From Prostheceraeus crozeri (Eukaryota > Platyhelminthes > Polycladida > Euryleptidae), in the NCBI GenBank assembly GCA_907163375.1, contig CAJQUW010010416.1, forward strand, positions 1-64,000: a stretch of 64,000 nt of DNA. Direction: 5' to 3'. Position 1 is the stretch's first letter. Each line of letters starts with the position of its first letter. Below the pieces are notes generated by a model. It did not search any database. It worked only from the letters and a program-made list of their open reading frames with translations, and was not told the DNA's origin. A program made the translations under genes and the position numbers. This document shows, piece after piece, positions 11,260 through 21,653 of the stretch.

Positions 11260-13185
11260 TCAGTCTGTCATTAGTTGACTAATGAACCTGAGTTGATCTG
11301 TTTTCCTTTGTTTTTCGTTTCCGTTTAGTTCTTTCAATATAGATATTTTCATTTCAGATTCATTGTGATTGTGTTCAATGCAGTGAAATGAAACAACTTT
11401 GTCTGCATTCTTATGGGCAGTGTCATAACGATGCTCATTCATACGCTCTCTTAAACTCCTGCCAGATTCACCGATGTAAATAAAGTTACAATCATTAAAA
11501 CCAATGGAATACACAATATTTTTTGTCTAGCATGTTGTATTATTTGCAGTTATCTTGTACGATAAAATTGCAGCTGACGATGTTATAAATTCATCCGACG
11601 AAAGAATATTACATTTTTTGCAACGCTTGGAGCCACAGCTTGAAACTATTCCGTATTCTGATGATCTTTGAGGTGGAGCATCGTACAATTTAGAGGAAGC
11701 TAAAAGCTGTTTAATTCTTGTTGGAGGTTTCCACCATAGTTCAACTGATATCTGAATTTCATTTAGAAAATGTTGATGTTTGGCTAGGATTACTCTTAGA
11801 TGATCGTATGTCGAAGGATGATACGGTGCAATCATTGAAATTATTTGAACATCTGATGATTTTTTCTTTTTGATAAATAGCTTGTTCTCATCTGCGGCTT
11901 CTCACGGCTGCGAGGATATCCTCTATCGACTAGGGTTTGGCATAGATCTAGTAGATGAATTCTTGCTCGCAGAGAATCAGAACAAATGCGTCTTATTCGC
12001 AAAGCTTGGGAATACGCTATTGGAATTTCATGTTCTGGGGGATGACATGATGCATAATGTAAAAACTGTCGGGTGTCGGTTGGCTTGATATACAAATCAG
12101 TTCGAATAGAAGACCCGTCTTTTGTAACTGTATTGTCAAGGAAGTTTGCACTTTTATCTTCTCAAAAGTAAATTTTATAGATGGATAAAAGTTATTAACA
12201 TGATTTTCAAATTCACGAAGTAATCCTACGCTATGTGTCCAAATCATAATTATGTCGTCGACATAGCGCCACCATACCAATGGTTTTAACACAGCACTAG
12301 ATAGAATTTTTTTCTCAAGCCAATTCATGAAAATGATAGCGTAGTTAGGCGCCATCATTGTACCCATGACAGTACCTTATATTTGAGTGTAGTACTGGTT
12401 TTGAAATTGAAAAGTATTTCTTGTTAGTACTAATCGGAGCAAATGTACAATTGTCTCGCGCTTGGAAAAGTATGCGTGTTATTATTAAGTGCATCATACA
12501 TTGCTCTTAGACCATCATTGATAGGAATATGTGTTTAAAGGGATGTCACATCTGCAGTCACTAGGATAAAGTCACTTGTCAAATAGCTTCCAATTGCACG
12601 TAATTTCTGAATAAAATCACAAGTATTTCTTATATAAGAGTCAACATTTTGTGCCAATTGCTTGATTTGAGAATCAACAAGCGAGCTTAGATTTTCTGTT
12701 GCACTAGAGCAAGATGAAATAATTGGACGACCGGGGCATGGTGTGATGTTCTTATGAATTTTTGGAAGTAGGTAAAAAATTTAATGTTCTTGGTTCTGAA
12801 GGAGGTTTCATTCTTTTCACGGCTTCAATAGGAATCTTTCCATGTTGGACAAGTCGATCAATTTGATCAGAGATCTCATCTTTAAAACGCAGTGTCTGAT
12901 CGTTGGATTCGTGGTGATAGGTAGAATTGTCATTTAACTGGCGATATGCTTCATTACAATAGTCAGCTTTCCCCCAAACGACAACAGCACGACCTTTATC
13001 CGCAGGTTTTATCACAATGCTTTCGTCCTTTCTTAAATCTCTCAAAATTTTCATTTCATCTTTATTAAGATTATAATGCGATCCAGTTTTCTTGATACTT
13101 TGTATGTCTTTCTTGACGTATTCCGCAAAAGCCTTAGTAGCATTTGACTGGTCACTTTGTAGCAATTTGGAACAAAAAGAAGCGG
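11260..13185 (-). pseudogene. Penelope-like retroelement (canonical order), frameshifted
   Basis: The protein is spread over five frame segments, read from 13185 downward. The first is an N-terminal part with IVIKPADKGRAVVV (12752-13185). Next is the RT catalytic part with GTMMAPNYAIIFM and WRYVDDI (12017-12367), then KPTDTRQFLHYASCHPP followed by SQALRIRRICSD (11841-12095). A linker with CGSKRCKKC (11527-11835) comes next, and last a GIY-YIG endonuclease with NFIYIGESGRSLRERMNEHR (11260-11514). RT before GIY-YIG is the classical PLE layout. Several frame breaks and missing sequence between 12367 and 12752 show it is inactive. The 5' end is cut by the repeat at 13186. Confidence 0.85.
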
Positions 13186-13622
13186 TACACTGTAAATCGT
13201 AGACCGACAATTATCCTACAAAATTGGTGGCAAAATCAACCGACGATTGTCACCTCCAATATCCTGCGATATTCGACCAATTTGTAGGTTCTCCACCGAC
13301 ATCGAAACAGATGCTTTCTATGCAAATTAACTAAACAAAAACTGTTGAATATTTATTGATTTTTTCGATTACTGATTGCTTGACTTTTGGGCAATCTGTA
13401 TTATTGTGTGGCAAAACCATGATTTATTTTGACATAATTTGATTAATTACCTACATTTTTGATAAAATTTAAGCTATAATTCATTAATATTCATTTTGTC
13501 GCTTTTCGTCAGATATTGTAGGTGCTCAGTGGCAATCATCCTACAAGAACTGACAATGACCGACAAAATAGATTTTGTAGGATAAATGTCTGTCAATCGT
13601 CAGTCAACGTTCCACGATGTAA
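13186..13622. mobile_element. Degenerate MITE with TACACTGTAAATCGT end, inserted in the PLE
   Basis: The left end TACACTGTAAATCGT is the same type as the element at 4650-5740. Just inside both ends lies ATCCTACAAAAT in inverted orientation (about 13214 and 13575). The right terminus has decayed to a form ending near ACGATGTAA. It interrupts the 5' side of the PLE at 11260-13185. Confidence 0.55.
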
Positions 13623-13677
13623 GCAAAAATATAGCTCTCCCTTAATTCAGACGATTTTTATTTTTAAAAAATAAAGT

Positions 13678-13716
13678 TCCCCGACGCGTTTCGTCACGGT
13701 GGACAGTATCAAGAGG
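13678..13716 (-). ncRNA. Degenerate hammerhead remnant
   Basis: The minus strand has GTGACGAAACGCGTC followed by GGGG, the typical 3' half of a Penelope hammerhead (end of stem II, GAAA, short stem III, GTC, stem I). The 5' half reads CTCTTGATACTG instead of a CTGANGA core, so the catalytic core is mutated. It lies about 150 bases 3' of the GIY-YIG remnant at 13865. Confidence 0.45.
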
Positions 13717-13864
13717 TAAGTAAATGAACAGGCAGTTGGATAAAATATAAAAATGATTGGGCAGTGACGACTTGTTAGATCAGTTCATGCTTGCGGTTGA
13801 TTTGTGGCTTGTTCAACGCTATGAAGCGTGCTTCGGCCATTTTAGTTTGCATCGAATTCTTTCT

Positions 13865-14607
13865 TCAATTTAGGACAGAAAGTTGGAAATTATCGATGTT
13901 CATCATTCTATCGGCATGGTCAGTCAAACTATATTCAGATAGTGCACTTTTACGATCTTGACAGTTCAAACCACGTCTGTGTTCATCATGCCGTAACTTT
14001 AAAGGTCGGCAAGTTTGGCCAATGTAATTTTCATGACAATTAAATTTTAAATTCAAAATTATACACAATGTATTTATCACTACACATATATTTAGGTCCA
14101 ATATCCTTGCACAGTTTACAATTACATTTGTTTTTGTTTTCAATAGTATTTATGCTATTAACTAAAGTTTGACCGGGTTTGCAGGTAACACGAACAGTGA
14201 AACGAGTCAACGGTTTACAGTGTACTGGTTAGCAGATCATACCGATTAAATTCTTGTGGTTGGATTAAGAAATTAAGACCCTTGCTCAATACAAGTTTTT
14301 CATTTCGGGTGAGCTCACGAGTGGTTGAAGAAACGACTGTCTTTAAGTTCATCACTACTCGGCTCATATTTACTTCTTGATTTCCATCGCTTGCGTATGA
14401 AACGTCGATTACGAGGTCGCAAAGAACGTCAAAAGTCAAAGTTATTTCATTCAAGAGAGCCGAGCGAATTTCGCTGAATGGTAAGTTACTCAAGAAATGG
14501 AGTTTGTTGATTTTCACGTTAATCAAATATTCTGATGGCATTTCAAATTTTCGCTTGTCCACTTGTATCTGTTTAATCATTCTTTCATAATGTCTTCTTA
14601 AATCCAT
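13865..14607 (-). pseudogene. Internally deleted Penelope-like retroelement
   Basis: The frame at 14215-14607 resembles the N-terminal region that precedes PLE reverse transcriptases (ELTRNEKLVLSKGLNFLIQP). The frame at 13865-14143 contains the end of a GIY-YIG domain (NYIGQTCRPLKLRHDEHRR). The reverse transcriptase between them is missing, so a deletion joined the two ends. With the ribozyme remnant at 13678 this outlines an internally deleted copy in the same orientation as its neighbour. Confidence 0.7.
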
Positions 14608-14614
14608 TATTATT

Positions 14615-15060
14615 TTGAACTGGAGAAATAGTATTCTATCCTTCCATGTGGAGTGCCAGCCACCAAGCGAAAGCAGACGGTCGGCACATCAAAAGCACGA
14701 CGGCTTCCGGGCCTTTTGTGAGGCAGGCAGTGCAGGGATGGACTTTGCACCACAGGAAGGGGAAGCGGGCGAACCACGTCCAGGCTCTATCCATGTTTCA
14801 CTGCACCCACTTCGAAATCCAAGAACACAGCAAACCGTCATATCCAGTTGTTGGCACTCGCTATCTGAGACACAAGAGATTCGAGTGACGATTTCAGTGC
14901 AGGAACTATGACCAACTGTGTCGACTAGCTGATTGACGCTATCCATCCCGTCGACAATGCACTCTTAGATGGCGACAAAAAGACTTATACAGATGCGCCC
15001 TCACCACCAGCTGCATGATGACTCACTGAATTTGGCCTCGTGTCGCGTCATTTACTGATA
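14615..15060. other. GC-richer island of unknown nature
   Basis: Base composition is clearly richer in G and C than the surroundings. Overlapping frames of 80-98 codons are open on the plus strand (14615-14911, 14646-14888) and one of 85 codons on the minus strand (14689-14946). None shows a motif I recognise. It could be an exon, a fragment of an unrelated transposon gene, or transferred DNA. Confidence 0.3.
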
Positions 15061-15164
15061 TTTCATCATATTAGTACTCAACAAACATTTCTTTACTTCT
15101 GTGAATTTAAGTTCGGTAATTCTAGTACACTTTTGTTTGGTACTCAATTCATGATATACAATTA

Positions 15165-15730
15165 GCAAGCTAGTGAAATTTCGACAGGCATTCATGAAAC
15201 GTCACTTTGAACACACTACAAGCAATTCGCCAAAGTTAATGAATGCCGCTTTTTGCAAGTACAATGTAAATAGAATAGTTAAATATTGAGTTGTATCCTC
15301 AGTTATATAATGGAAACAGACCTGAATAGCTGCTATTTCATCGAATATCACGAATCATCAGCAGGCCTAGTTCACATCGAAGCGTGCCTAGATCACATAG
15401 AACAATATTTAGTTATTCTACTTACACGGTGTTTGAATAAGTAGATTAATTAGTGCAGGCGCACTAAGTAGGTGATTTGCCAGCAGTGTGTTAAAAGTGA
15501 TATTTAATGAATGTCTATTGGAATTTAACTAACTTGCTACCTGCAAATCTCAAATTTACCCAGGCATGGCTACAACTTTCAATAGAGAGTTGTGTTGATG
15601 TTGAGAATGTGGACTAGGACTGTTGATGATTCCAGACATTGGACGAAATGGCAGCTACTCAGGTCTGTTTGCATTTTTCAACAGAGAATGCAACGCAATA
15701 TTTAATTATTCTATTTACACTCAGATTCAT
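15165..15730. repeat. Foldback-type interspersed repeat, copy 2
   Basis: The left arm (about 15165-15385, with AGCAATTCGCC and AGCAGGCCTAGTTCACATC) is the approximate inverted complement of the right arm (about 15400-15720, with GATTTGCCAGCAGTGTG). The centre is near 15390. The right arm matches 1-335 in direct orientation. Confidence 0.6.
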
Positions 15731-16083
15731 ACTTAAATAGGACTTTGTGATTTACAGTGCCTGGAAGGCTCCGTAGAATTCGTCCGTTTCACCGATACAC
15801 AGTGGTGAAAATCTACAAGAGCGTATGCTAAAAATTTGTAGTAACTCAGGCATCTATATGTATGTAGATTCATTTCAGTTTATATCAATGAAGCATAATG
15901 ATTCGTAATCATTGCAAATGATTACAGCTCTCATCAAAAAAGCTGCGAATGCATCATTATGATGATATATAGTTTTTATTACAATATCTTAGCAAATATA
16001 ACCCCTAGGAAGACACCTTCACGCACTTTTGATCACATAATCAGAAATTGAATGGTCAGATGACAAAGAAGAAGTGCTTCGGG

Positions 16084-17292
16084 TCAGTCCACATCTCCAT
16101 TTTGAAGGACTGCAAATTGAAACATCTGTGTTGTTCCTGTGCGATGTTTAAACATCCAAACTTCGATACCAAAAGACACAATAAACATCACTGCTGCTAC
16201 TCCGATGATGATTGGCATAATATGCGTTGCAGAGCTGTCGATCTGGAGTAATATGCTAGCTGTAGCTTTTCCACCATCATTGACAGCACTGCAGTGCCAT
16301 TCTCCATTATGAGCGTCCTTTGCATTCAGGATGGTCAGTCGATAATGAAATGTGGTTCCTACTGTTTGAGATATAAGGAACGACGTGGAGTCATTTTTGA
16401 TTCTGACTCCATCCTTCCACCAAGACAGTGCGCCAATGGGATCTGAGAAGACATGGCACACAAGAGTGACATTGTCTCCAGCCTCTGCAGTGATGCTTGA
16501 ATTGTTGGCTGTGACTTCTGGAGTGCATTGAAAGTCTTCAGGTTTAAGATCGATGATTCGTTTGTCTTTTAGGCGAATAGGAGAGGCGCATTCTCCATAA
16601 GACCTATACTTCATCTTAATGAACGGATCTTTCATCCATCGAATGCGACAGTCACAGTTCCATGGATTGTCGATCATGGATAGGATGATGTACCTCATCG
16701 TGTTGAGATCCTCTTGCATTCCTTCTGGAAGTGTCGTCAGGCTGTTGTTTGAAAGACGAAGGACCTCTAATTTACATAAACCAGAAAATGAACGTTTGTG
16801 CAATTTCAAACCTCTAACTGTGCTGCTGAGGTTAAGCACCAGAAGTGTCCTCAAATTCTTGAACCAATGATTCGGAATTGCTCCAAGAGGATTGTTACCA
16901 AGGTATAGCAGCCACAGATTTGGAAATGAAGTGAAAACAGATGCATTTAATCCTTCACCAATCGTCAAGCGGTTTGAATTGAGGTGAAGATACCGCAGAC
17001 TTCTCAGTGGTCTGAAAGCTCCTGAAGTGATTGTTTGAAGTTCATTGAAACTGAGATCAAGTCTCCTCAAGCCGGAACTGTTCCAAGTTGTGAATGAGTT
17101 ATTTGTTAATTTTGATATTTTGTTTCCATGAAGATTAAGGTATGTCACGTTTCCCCATCGATTGTTTGGTACAGATTTCAAATTCAATTTTCTGCATTGT
17201 ACGCCAATGCCCAATTTTCCACATCCATCATTTCCACTTGTTCCTGCACGCGCAACAACAATGAGAAACAAGATCTTCATCAATTCAAACAT
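16084..17292 (-). CDS. LRR-Ig single-pass membrane protein, copy 2 (intact)
   Basis: This is a 402-residue type I membrane protein, probably a cell-surface recognition or adhesion receptor. Residues 1-20 are a signal peptide. The LRR N-cap has Cys24 and Cys33, and about six leucine-rich repeats span 48-205 (for example RRLDLSFNELQTITSGAF). The C-cap has Cys213, 215, 235 and 256. One Ig domain lies at about 258-352 with Cys279 and Cys334. A transmembrane helix is at 359-381, followed by a tail of about 20 residues. The start chosen is the ATG at 17290-17292, which begins the hydrophobic signal; the frame is open further upstream to 17448, but that extension is not signal-like and differs in copy 1. 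The gene appears intronless here. The order LRR-Ig-TM is shared by AMIGO/LINGO-like families. The tail has no signalling motif I can name. Confidence 0.85.
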   Translation of the reverse strand: MFELMKILFLIVVARAGTSGNDGCGKLGIGVQCRKLNLKSVPNNRWGNVTYLNLHGNKISKLTNNSFTTWNSSGLRRLDLSFNELQTITSGAFRPLRSLRYLHLNSNRLTIGEGLNASVFTSFPNLWLLYLGNNPLGAIPNHWFKNLRTLLVLNLSSTVRGLKLHKRSFSGLCKLEVLRLSNNSLTTLPEGMQEDLNTMRYIILSMIDNPWNCDCRIRWMKDPFIKMKYRSYGECASPIRLKDKRIIDLKPEDFQCTPEVTANNSSITAEAGDNVTLVCHVFSDPIGALSWWKDGVRIKNDSTSFLISQTVGTTFHYRLTILNAKDAHNGEWHCSAVNDGGKATASILLQIDSSATHIMPIIIGVAAVMFIVSFGIEVWMFKHRTGTTQMFQFAVLQNGDVD

Positions 17293-17539
17293 TTCCTCAC
17301 GTACTTTCAAGAAACGTTGCCAAAGGTGATGAAAATATCTGAAAGGGAGAGAAGGACAAAGCTCAATGAGCAGAAGTTGAAATTTAAAGCGTCGTATGCA
17401 TGTCGTTCTATGAAAATAAGTAAGCAAGTAAAGTGTATATTTCAGCACAAACGAAAATCAAAATCAATATTGTTTCATTGATACAGAGCGATGAGGCGGC
17501 AAATAAATGACATATACGAAGAACATTTACAAAGTGATC

Positions 17540-18823
17540 TAATCAGTGAGTTATTTAGGAGACATGCTGTGCAAGGGACAAATGATTTCTTATCAGTTCA
17601 GCAGTAGTGAATTGATGGGAGACCAGTACAGGGGAGTATTTTTGGAATAACTCGATTCAAAATGCGAGTCTCATCTGGTTCGAGTTGCATGCACACTTTT
17701 GCTCATCTCTTATCTTCGCATTGCTAGTTTAGCACCATTGTTGCATTCACGTTGTCGTTGTTAGCTTCCATAAATGGTCTTATGGGCACGTTTGTGCACT
17801 GATTCCAATTTAAGGGAACGACTTTCCCGTAGACCAACGAATACTGGACAAACGTACTCTACCATGGAACGGAAAAGGCTGTGTATAACATATGCAGTTT
17901 ATCACTGTCTACCTCAGGTCAATGTTGACGCAAAACATAAAAGCGATTGTTCGACTTCTTTACCAAACAACAAATATGACTTTCCAAACTCAAATCTTTC
18001 GTCAATGTAATGTCAAGAATTGTAGTCGCTTCAACGGTCTCAATCGGAAAATTCCCGTCTTAATTGAAATCAACATGATTGCTTCTAGGGCAAAGTAATA
18101 ACTTTGACTTTTGACATATTAAGTGATAAACAATTGCTGTCACACCAAAATTATGTTTTCAATTTCAACATTCAAGTTTTTTGCAACAGTTCGATCAGAA
18201 ATGATTGGCAAAACTAATGTCAGATCGTCTGCATATTTAAGACCGTGTGTAGACGGTACATTGTAGGTCTCCAAAGAACATTGAAAATATATGGTGCTAG
18301 CACTGCTTCTTGGGGAACACCAGATCGTACACGAAAAACCTCAGAAAATTTGTCATGAAGCTTTATACGTACAAACCGTTCGAAGAGATAATTTTTCTAA
18401 AGTATGACAAAACCATTTATTATTCTTTTACTCAAGAGCTTTTTAAGCAAAATGTTGTGATCTAAATGATCAAAAGCCTTTCATCGATAAAGTGCTACAA
18501 GAAGAGATCCAAGAAGTTCTCTGTTATTGCTATTGTTACTGCTATAAGTTCTCGAACAAATTGCTCATTATTGGAGATGAGAGCAGTGGTTGTGGAGCAA
18601 GACTTGCGGAAACCATGTTGATCTGTTCCGAACATTGCTCCAAGAGTTGATCTCAAATTGTTCAACAAATCTTTATCAAATATCTTTGCAGGCAGAATAC
18701 TTTGTGAAATCGGTCTTAATCGGGTCAACTGAAGAGCCTTTTCTTTTGGGATCGGTCTTATTACCAACTTTTTCCACTCAGATGGGATGCTTCCTTGATC
18801 AATACAGGTTTGAAATATGTGAG
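17540..18823 (-). pseudogene. CR1/L2-type LINE reverse transcriptase relic, copy 2
   Basis: This is the same relic as 2115-2985, upstream of the second LRR-Ig copy. The minus strand shows PIPKEKALQLTRLRPISQS and TDQHGFRKSCSTTTAL (18495-18767), motif B as VRSGVPQEAVLAP near 18320, and downstream remnants to about 17550. Here motif B has no stop, unlike in copy 1. It ends exactly where the piggyBac element begins. Confidence 0.75.
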
Positions 18824-18957
18824 ACCCCTTTTTCTACTGAAGACCTTCCAATCATTTCTATTCAGTCAAATTTGAAATGCGATGTCCATTCATGGTTCAA
18901 AACATGACAGCATCGCGCAAATGATTTATTATTTAGCAAAATATCCTATTTGAGAAT

Positions 18958-19197
18958 GTCCAATATATTGAACATCAGAAGTACACTTACCTCACGTGTC
19001 CAATATATTGGACATCAGAAGCACACTTACCTCACGTGTCCAATATATTGGACATCAGAAGCACACTTACCTCACGTGTCCAATATATTGGACATCAGAA
19101 GCACACTTACCTCACGTGTCCAATATATTGGACATCAGAAGCACACTTACCTCACGCGTCCAATATATTGGACATCAGAAGCACACTAGCTTCATCA
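18958..19197. repeat. Six 40-bp tandem repeats each holding the palindrome GTCCAATATATTGGAC
   Basis: Palindromes start at 18958, 18998, 19038, 19078, 19118 and 19158, exactly 40 bases apart, separated by ATCAGAAGCACACTTACCTC-type sequence. A diverged single copy lies at 19472-19487. At the other end of the piggyBac the same unit is inverted at 21730-21745, and the palindrome recurs with one change at 22057-22072. They look like transposase-binding subterminal repeats that expanded on one side. Confidence 0.8.
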
Positions 19198-19488
19198 GCA
19201 TTGGGAATATCAAAATCATAAGATATGAAAATGCATTTCATTTTTAAAATAATAATGCGTTATATTAGGTTGTACGTCTCTTACTTAATATGCATTATCA
19301 CTCTCCTGATAAGACCACTAAGATATGATAATGAAACACAGGGAAATCTTTTCATTCAAATGGTTTTGTTGAAATACTTGTATTCAACCAAAATTTCATT
19401 CTCAACTAATTCAGGATATAACACTTGACTCTCAGGATTCGCTTGACTCAGGATGAACACTTACCTCACGTGTCCAATATATCGGACA

Positions 19489-21258
19489 TCAGAAGCACAC
19501 TAACTTCATCCGCATCTTCGTGCAGCCTTCCAAGCGACACCTGGCGGCATTTTTCAAACTGTAATCATATTTTGGCCAATGAGAAATTGTGTCATATCGG
19601 ATTGAACTGTTTGGCACTACACTTGATCGATTGAGAGATTGGGTCGATGAGTTGAGCACATCTTGGGTGTCGGCATCCAAGTTCGACTGGCTTGAAAGAA
19701 GCTCGGCTGCGATGGATAATCGAAAATCACTGAAAGTCGAGTCACTGTGGAATGATCGATAGACAATCCGCGAATTGTATAGCATGTAATCGAAAAGTCT
19801 GAAAACTAATCGTCGATACCATTTCTTTGAGCGAAATGGAATATGGAATTGTGATATCATCATATCTGCAAAATCCACGCTTCCCATGAAGGAATTCCAT
19901 TGTCTGACAATAGCTGGGACTGGGATCTCTTTGATCTGTTTGGTTCTCCGATTGTATCTCTTGCATGAAGTAACTGAATCTTTGCCAACAAAATTGGAGC
20001 ATAGCAGCACTCGCTTATTATCATACCATGCCAAGGCTGTAATTCTACCCGATCCATGAGAGTAACTTTTGTTATCAATGAGTCCACGTGTTTTATTCAT
20101 TGCCTTTTCAGACATCAGATTGACTTCATTCAATCGATTTTCTCTCATTGTCCCGAGACATTGTCCGAGATCATGCAGTGCTTCGAATAGCGGCAATGTA
20201 CCAAACCAATTGTCAAAGTAGATTTCCGTATCAGCTGGAAATCCTTGAATCATTCGCCAAACAACCAGCGATGACTTGCTGAAATGTTTTGGCTGATCTG
20301 CAGATTCTCCAACATTAGTAGCTGATCGAGATCGACTGACAAACAATTTCACTGGACCAGGTGTGTCTTTTCCGGTATACCACTCTACTCGATAGATGAA
20401 GCCACTTGTACCTACACAGGCAAAACTTTTATAGCCATGTTTTACAGGTTTCTTTGACAAATATTGTGTCATGCCCTCTGGTGCAGTTTTGCATTTGAAT
20501 GTCACCATCTGTTCATCCACTGTCACTCGTGCCTCTGGTTTGACAACATTGAATGAATTATTCATCATATCCACAAGCATTTGGATTTTGTACAATTTGT
20601 TATAGCCTGGTGAGCCTTTCTTCGGTTCCAATACAGGGTCTCCAAAGTGGAGACAGGACAAGATTTCTTCGAATGTATTCTTGGAAATATTATCGGCTAG
20701 TGGTTGTCTGGAGAACCGTGCCCAATATTTCGCGGTACCAGATAAGCCAGATGAGATGAGATGAGATGAGATGAGATGAGATAAGATGAGGGCACCAATA
20801 AATTTCAAAAAATAAACCAGGTCTACTTTGCGACATTTTAGGTTCTTGAATTCACGATATAAGTTGCACTGGAAAAACATTTCTGCAATGTTTTCTTCTG
20901 TAAAGTATAATTTCTTGAAGATCTCGTGAGGCGTACTGTTCTCACTAACCAATTCTTGATAACTGTCGGATAATTCTAGTCCGGCTCCTGCAATATTAGC
21001 AGTATCAAAATGATTTCCATCCAAGCATGGCATGTTTTCTCTTGTCCATTTTCGTCTGTGTGAAGTCGGTCGCTCAATGTCAGCTTCGTCATCCACAACC
21101 GAACCATCGTCCTCGCTATCAGAGGGAATTTCGACTATCGTTATTTCATCAGTGTTTCTAATACGAGTCGAATAATAATTGGCGTCAAGACGTCGACGTT
21201 TAGGTTTAGGCTCACGCGTGCATTCAGTTTGACACGAAACATTGCCAGTTTCTTTCAT
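19489..21258 (-). CDS. piggyBac transposase
   Basis: This is a 589-residue DDD transposase that would cut and paste its own element at TTAA. After an acidic N-terminus, the catalytic aspartates are Asp248 (VTVDEQM), Asp349 (IYFDNWFGT) and Asp462 (GSVDFADMM), with the family's FRSKKWYRRLVF block at about 475-486. Two oddities are visible. Residues 159-170 (LSHLISSHLISS) are encoded by an expanded GATGA microsatellite at about 20750-20790, which kept the frame. The C-terminal cysteine-rich domain starts (CRLEGCTKMRMKLVC) but ends at once, because the frame runs into the 40-bp repeat, whose TTCTGA supplies the stop. The usual Cys/His domain is therefore truncated. Catalytic residues are intact; activity is doubtful. 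The start overlaps the upstream frame by ATGA. Confidence 0.9.
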   Translation of the reverse strand: MKETGNVSCQTECTREPKPKRRRLDANYYSTRIRNTDEITIVEIPSDSEDDGSVVDDEADIERPTSHRRKWTRENMPCLDGNHFDTANIAGAGLELSDSYQELVSENSTPHEIFKKLYFTEENIAEMFFQCNLYREFKNLKCRKVDLVYFLKFIGALILSHLISSHLISSGLSGTAKYWARFSRQPLADNISKNTFEEILSCLHFGDPVLEPKKGSPGYNKLYKIQMLVDMMNNSFNVVKPEARVTVDEQMVTFKCKTAPEGMTQYLSKKPVKHGYKSFACVGTSGFIYRVEWYTGKDTPGPVKLFVSRSRSATNVGESADQPKHFSKSSLVVWRMIQGFPADTEIYFDNWFGTLPLFEALHDLGQCLGTMRENRLNEVNLMSEKAMNKTRGLIDNKSYSHGSGRITALAWYDNKRVLLCSNFVGKDSVTSCKRYNRRTKQIKEIPVPAIVRQWNSFMGSVDFADMMISQFHIPFRSKKWYRRLVFRLFDYMLYNSRIVYRSFHSDSTFSDFRLSIAAELLSSQSNLDADTQDVLNSSTQSLNRSSVVPNSSIRYDTISHWPKYDYSLKNAARCRLEGCTKMRMKLVCF

Positions 21259-21653
21259 TGCAACTTCTTCACCAAATTACAAGTAGATATCTTGCTATCC
21301 CTTTCTTCCCTGTTGGATTCATGACGGTTTCTGTCAATGTCAGTATCGATTCGCTTAATGTCAGTATCGATTCGTTGGGCGTCAGGGTCGATTCGGTGGG
21401 CGTCACCAATGTCTCGGCCGATGTCAATGTCCATTCGATGGATGTCACTATCGATTCGGTCAGTGTCAGTCAGTAGTGATTTTGCAGAACTTTCTGAATG
21501 AGGTGAAGAAACATTCACCATATCACCTTTGCGGGCACGTAAAAACGTTTTCTTAACAGTCTGACGCCATTCATTGCCAAAGCCATCAAAATCTACACGA
21601 TATGAATTCTTGCAAACCGTTACTACATCGTGAGTGTGTGATTGTGTTAGCAT
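21255..21653 (-). CDS. Upstream frame of piggyBac with RIDxDI repeats
   Basis: A 132-codon frame directly upstream of the transposase, whose stop overlaps the transposase ATG (ATGA at 21255-21258). It contains an imperfect repetitive stretch of RIDTDI/RIDSDI-type units. No known domain. It may be an N-terminal extension separated by a frameshift, or non-functional leader sequence. Confidence 0.4.
   Translation of the reverse strand: MLTQSHTHDVVTVCKNSYRVDFDGFGNEWRQTVKKTFLRARKGDMVNVSSPHSESSAKSLLTDTDRIDSDIHRMDIDIGRDIGDAHRIDPDAQRIDTDIKRIDTDIDRNRHESNREERDSKISTCNLVKKLQ

Noticed and set aside
11260-11514. Free-standing GIY-YIG homing endonuclease
   Set aside because: It follows RT fragments of the same strand and element, so it is the Penelope endonuclease domain.
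18958-19197. CRISPR-like array (regular 40-bp spacing)
   Set aside because: The spacers are identical, the units are contiguous tandem repeats, and the context is a eukaryotic piggyBac end.
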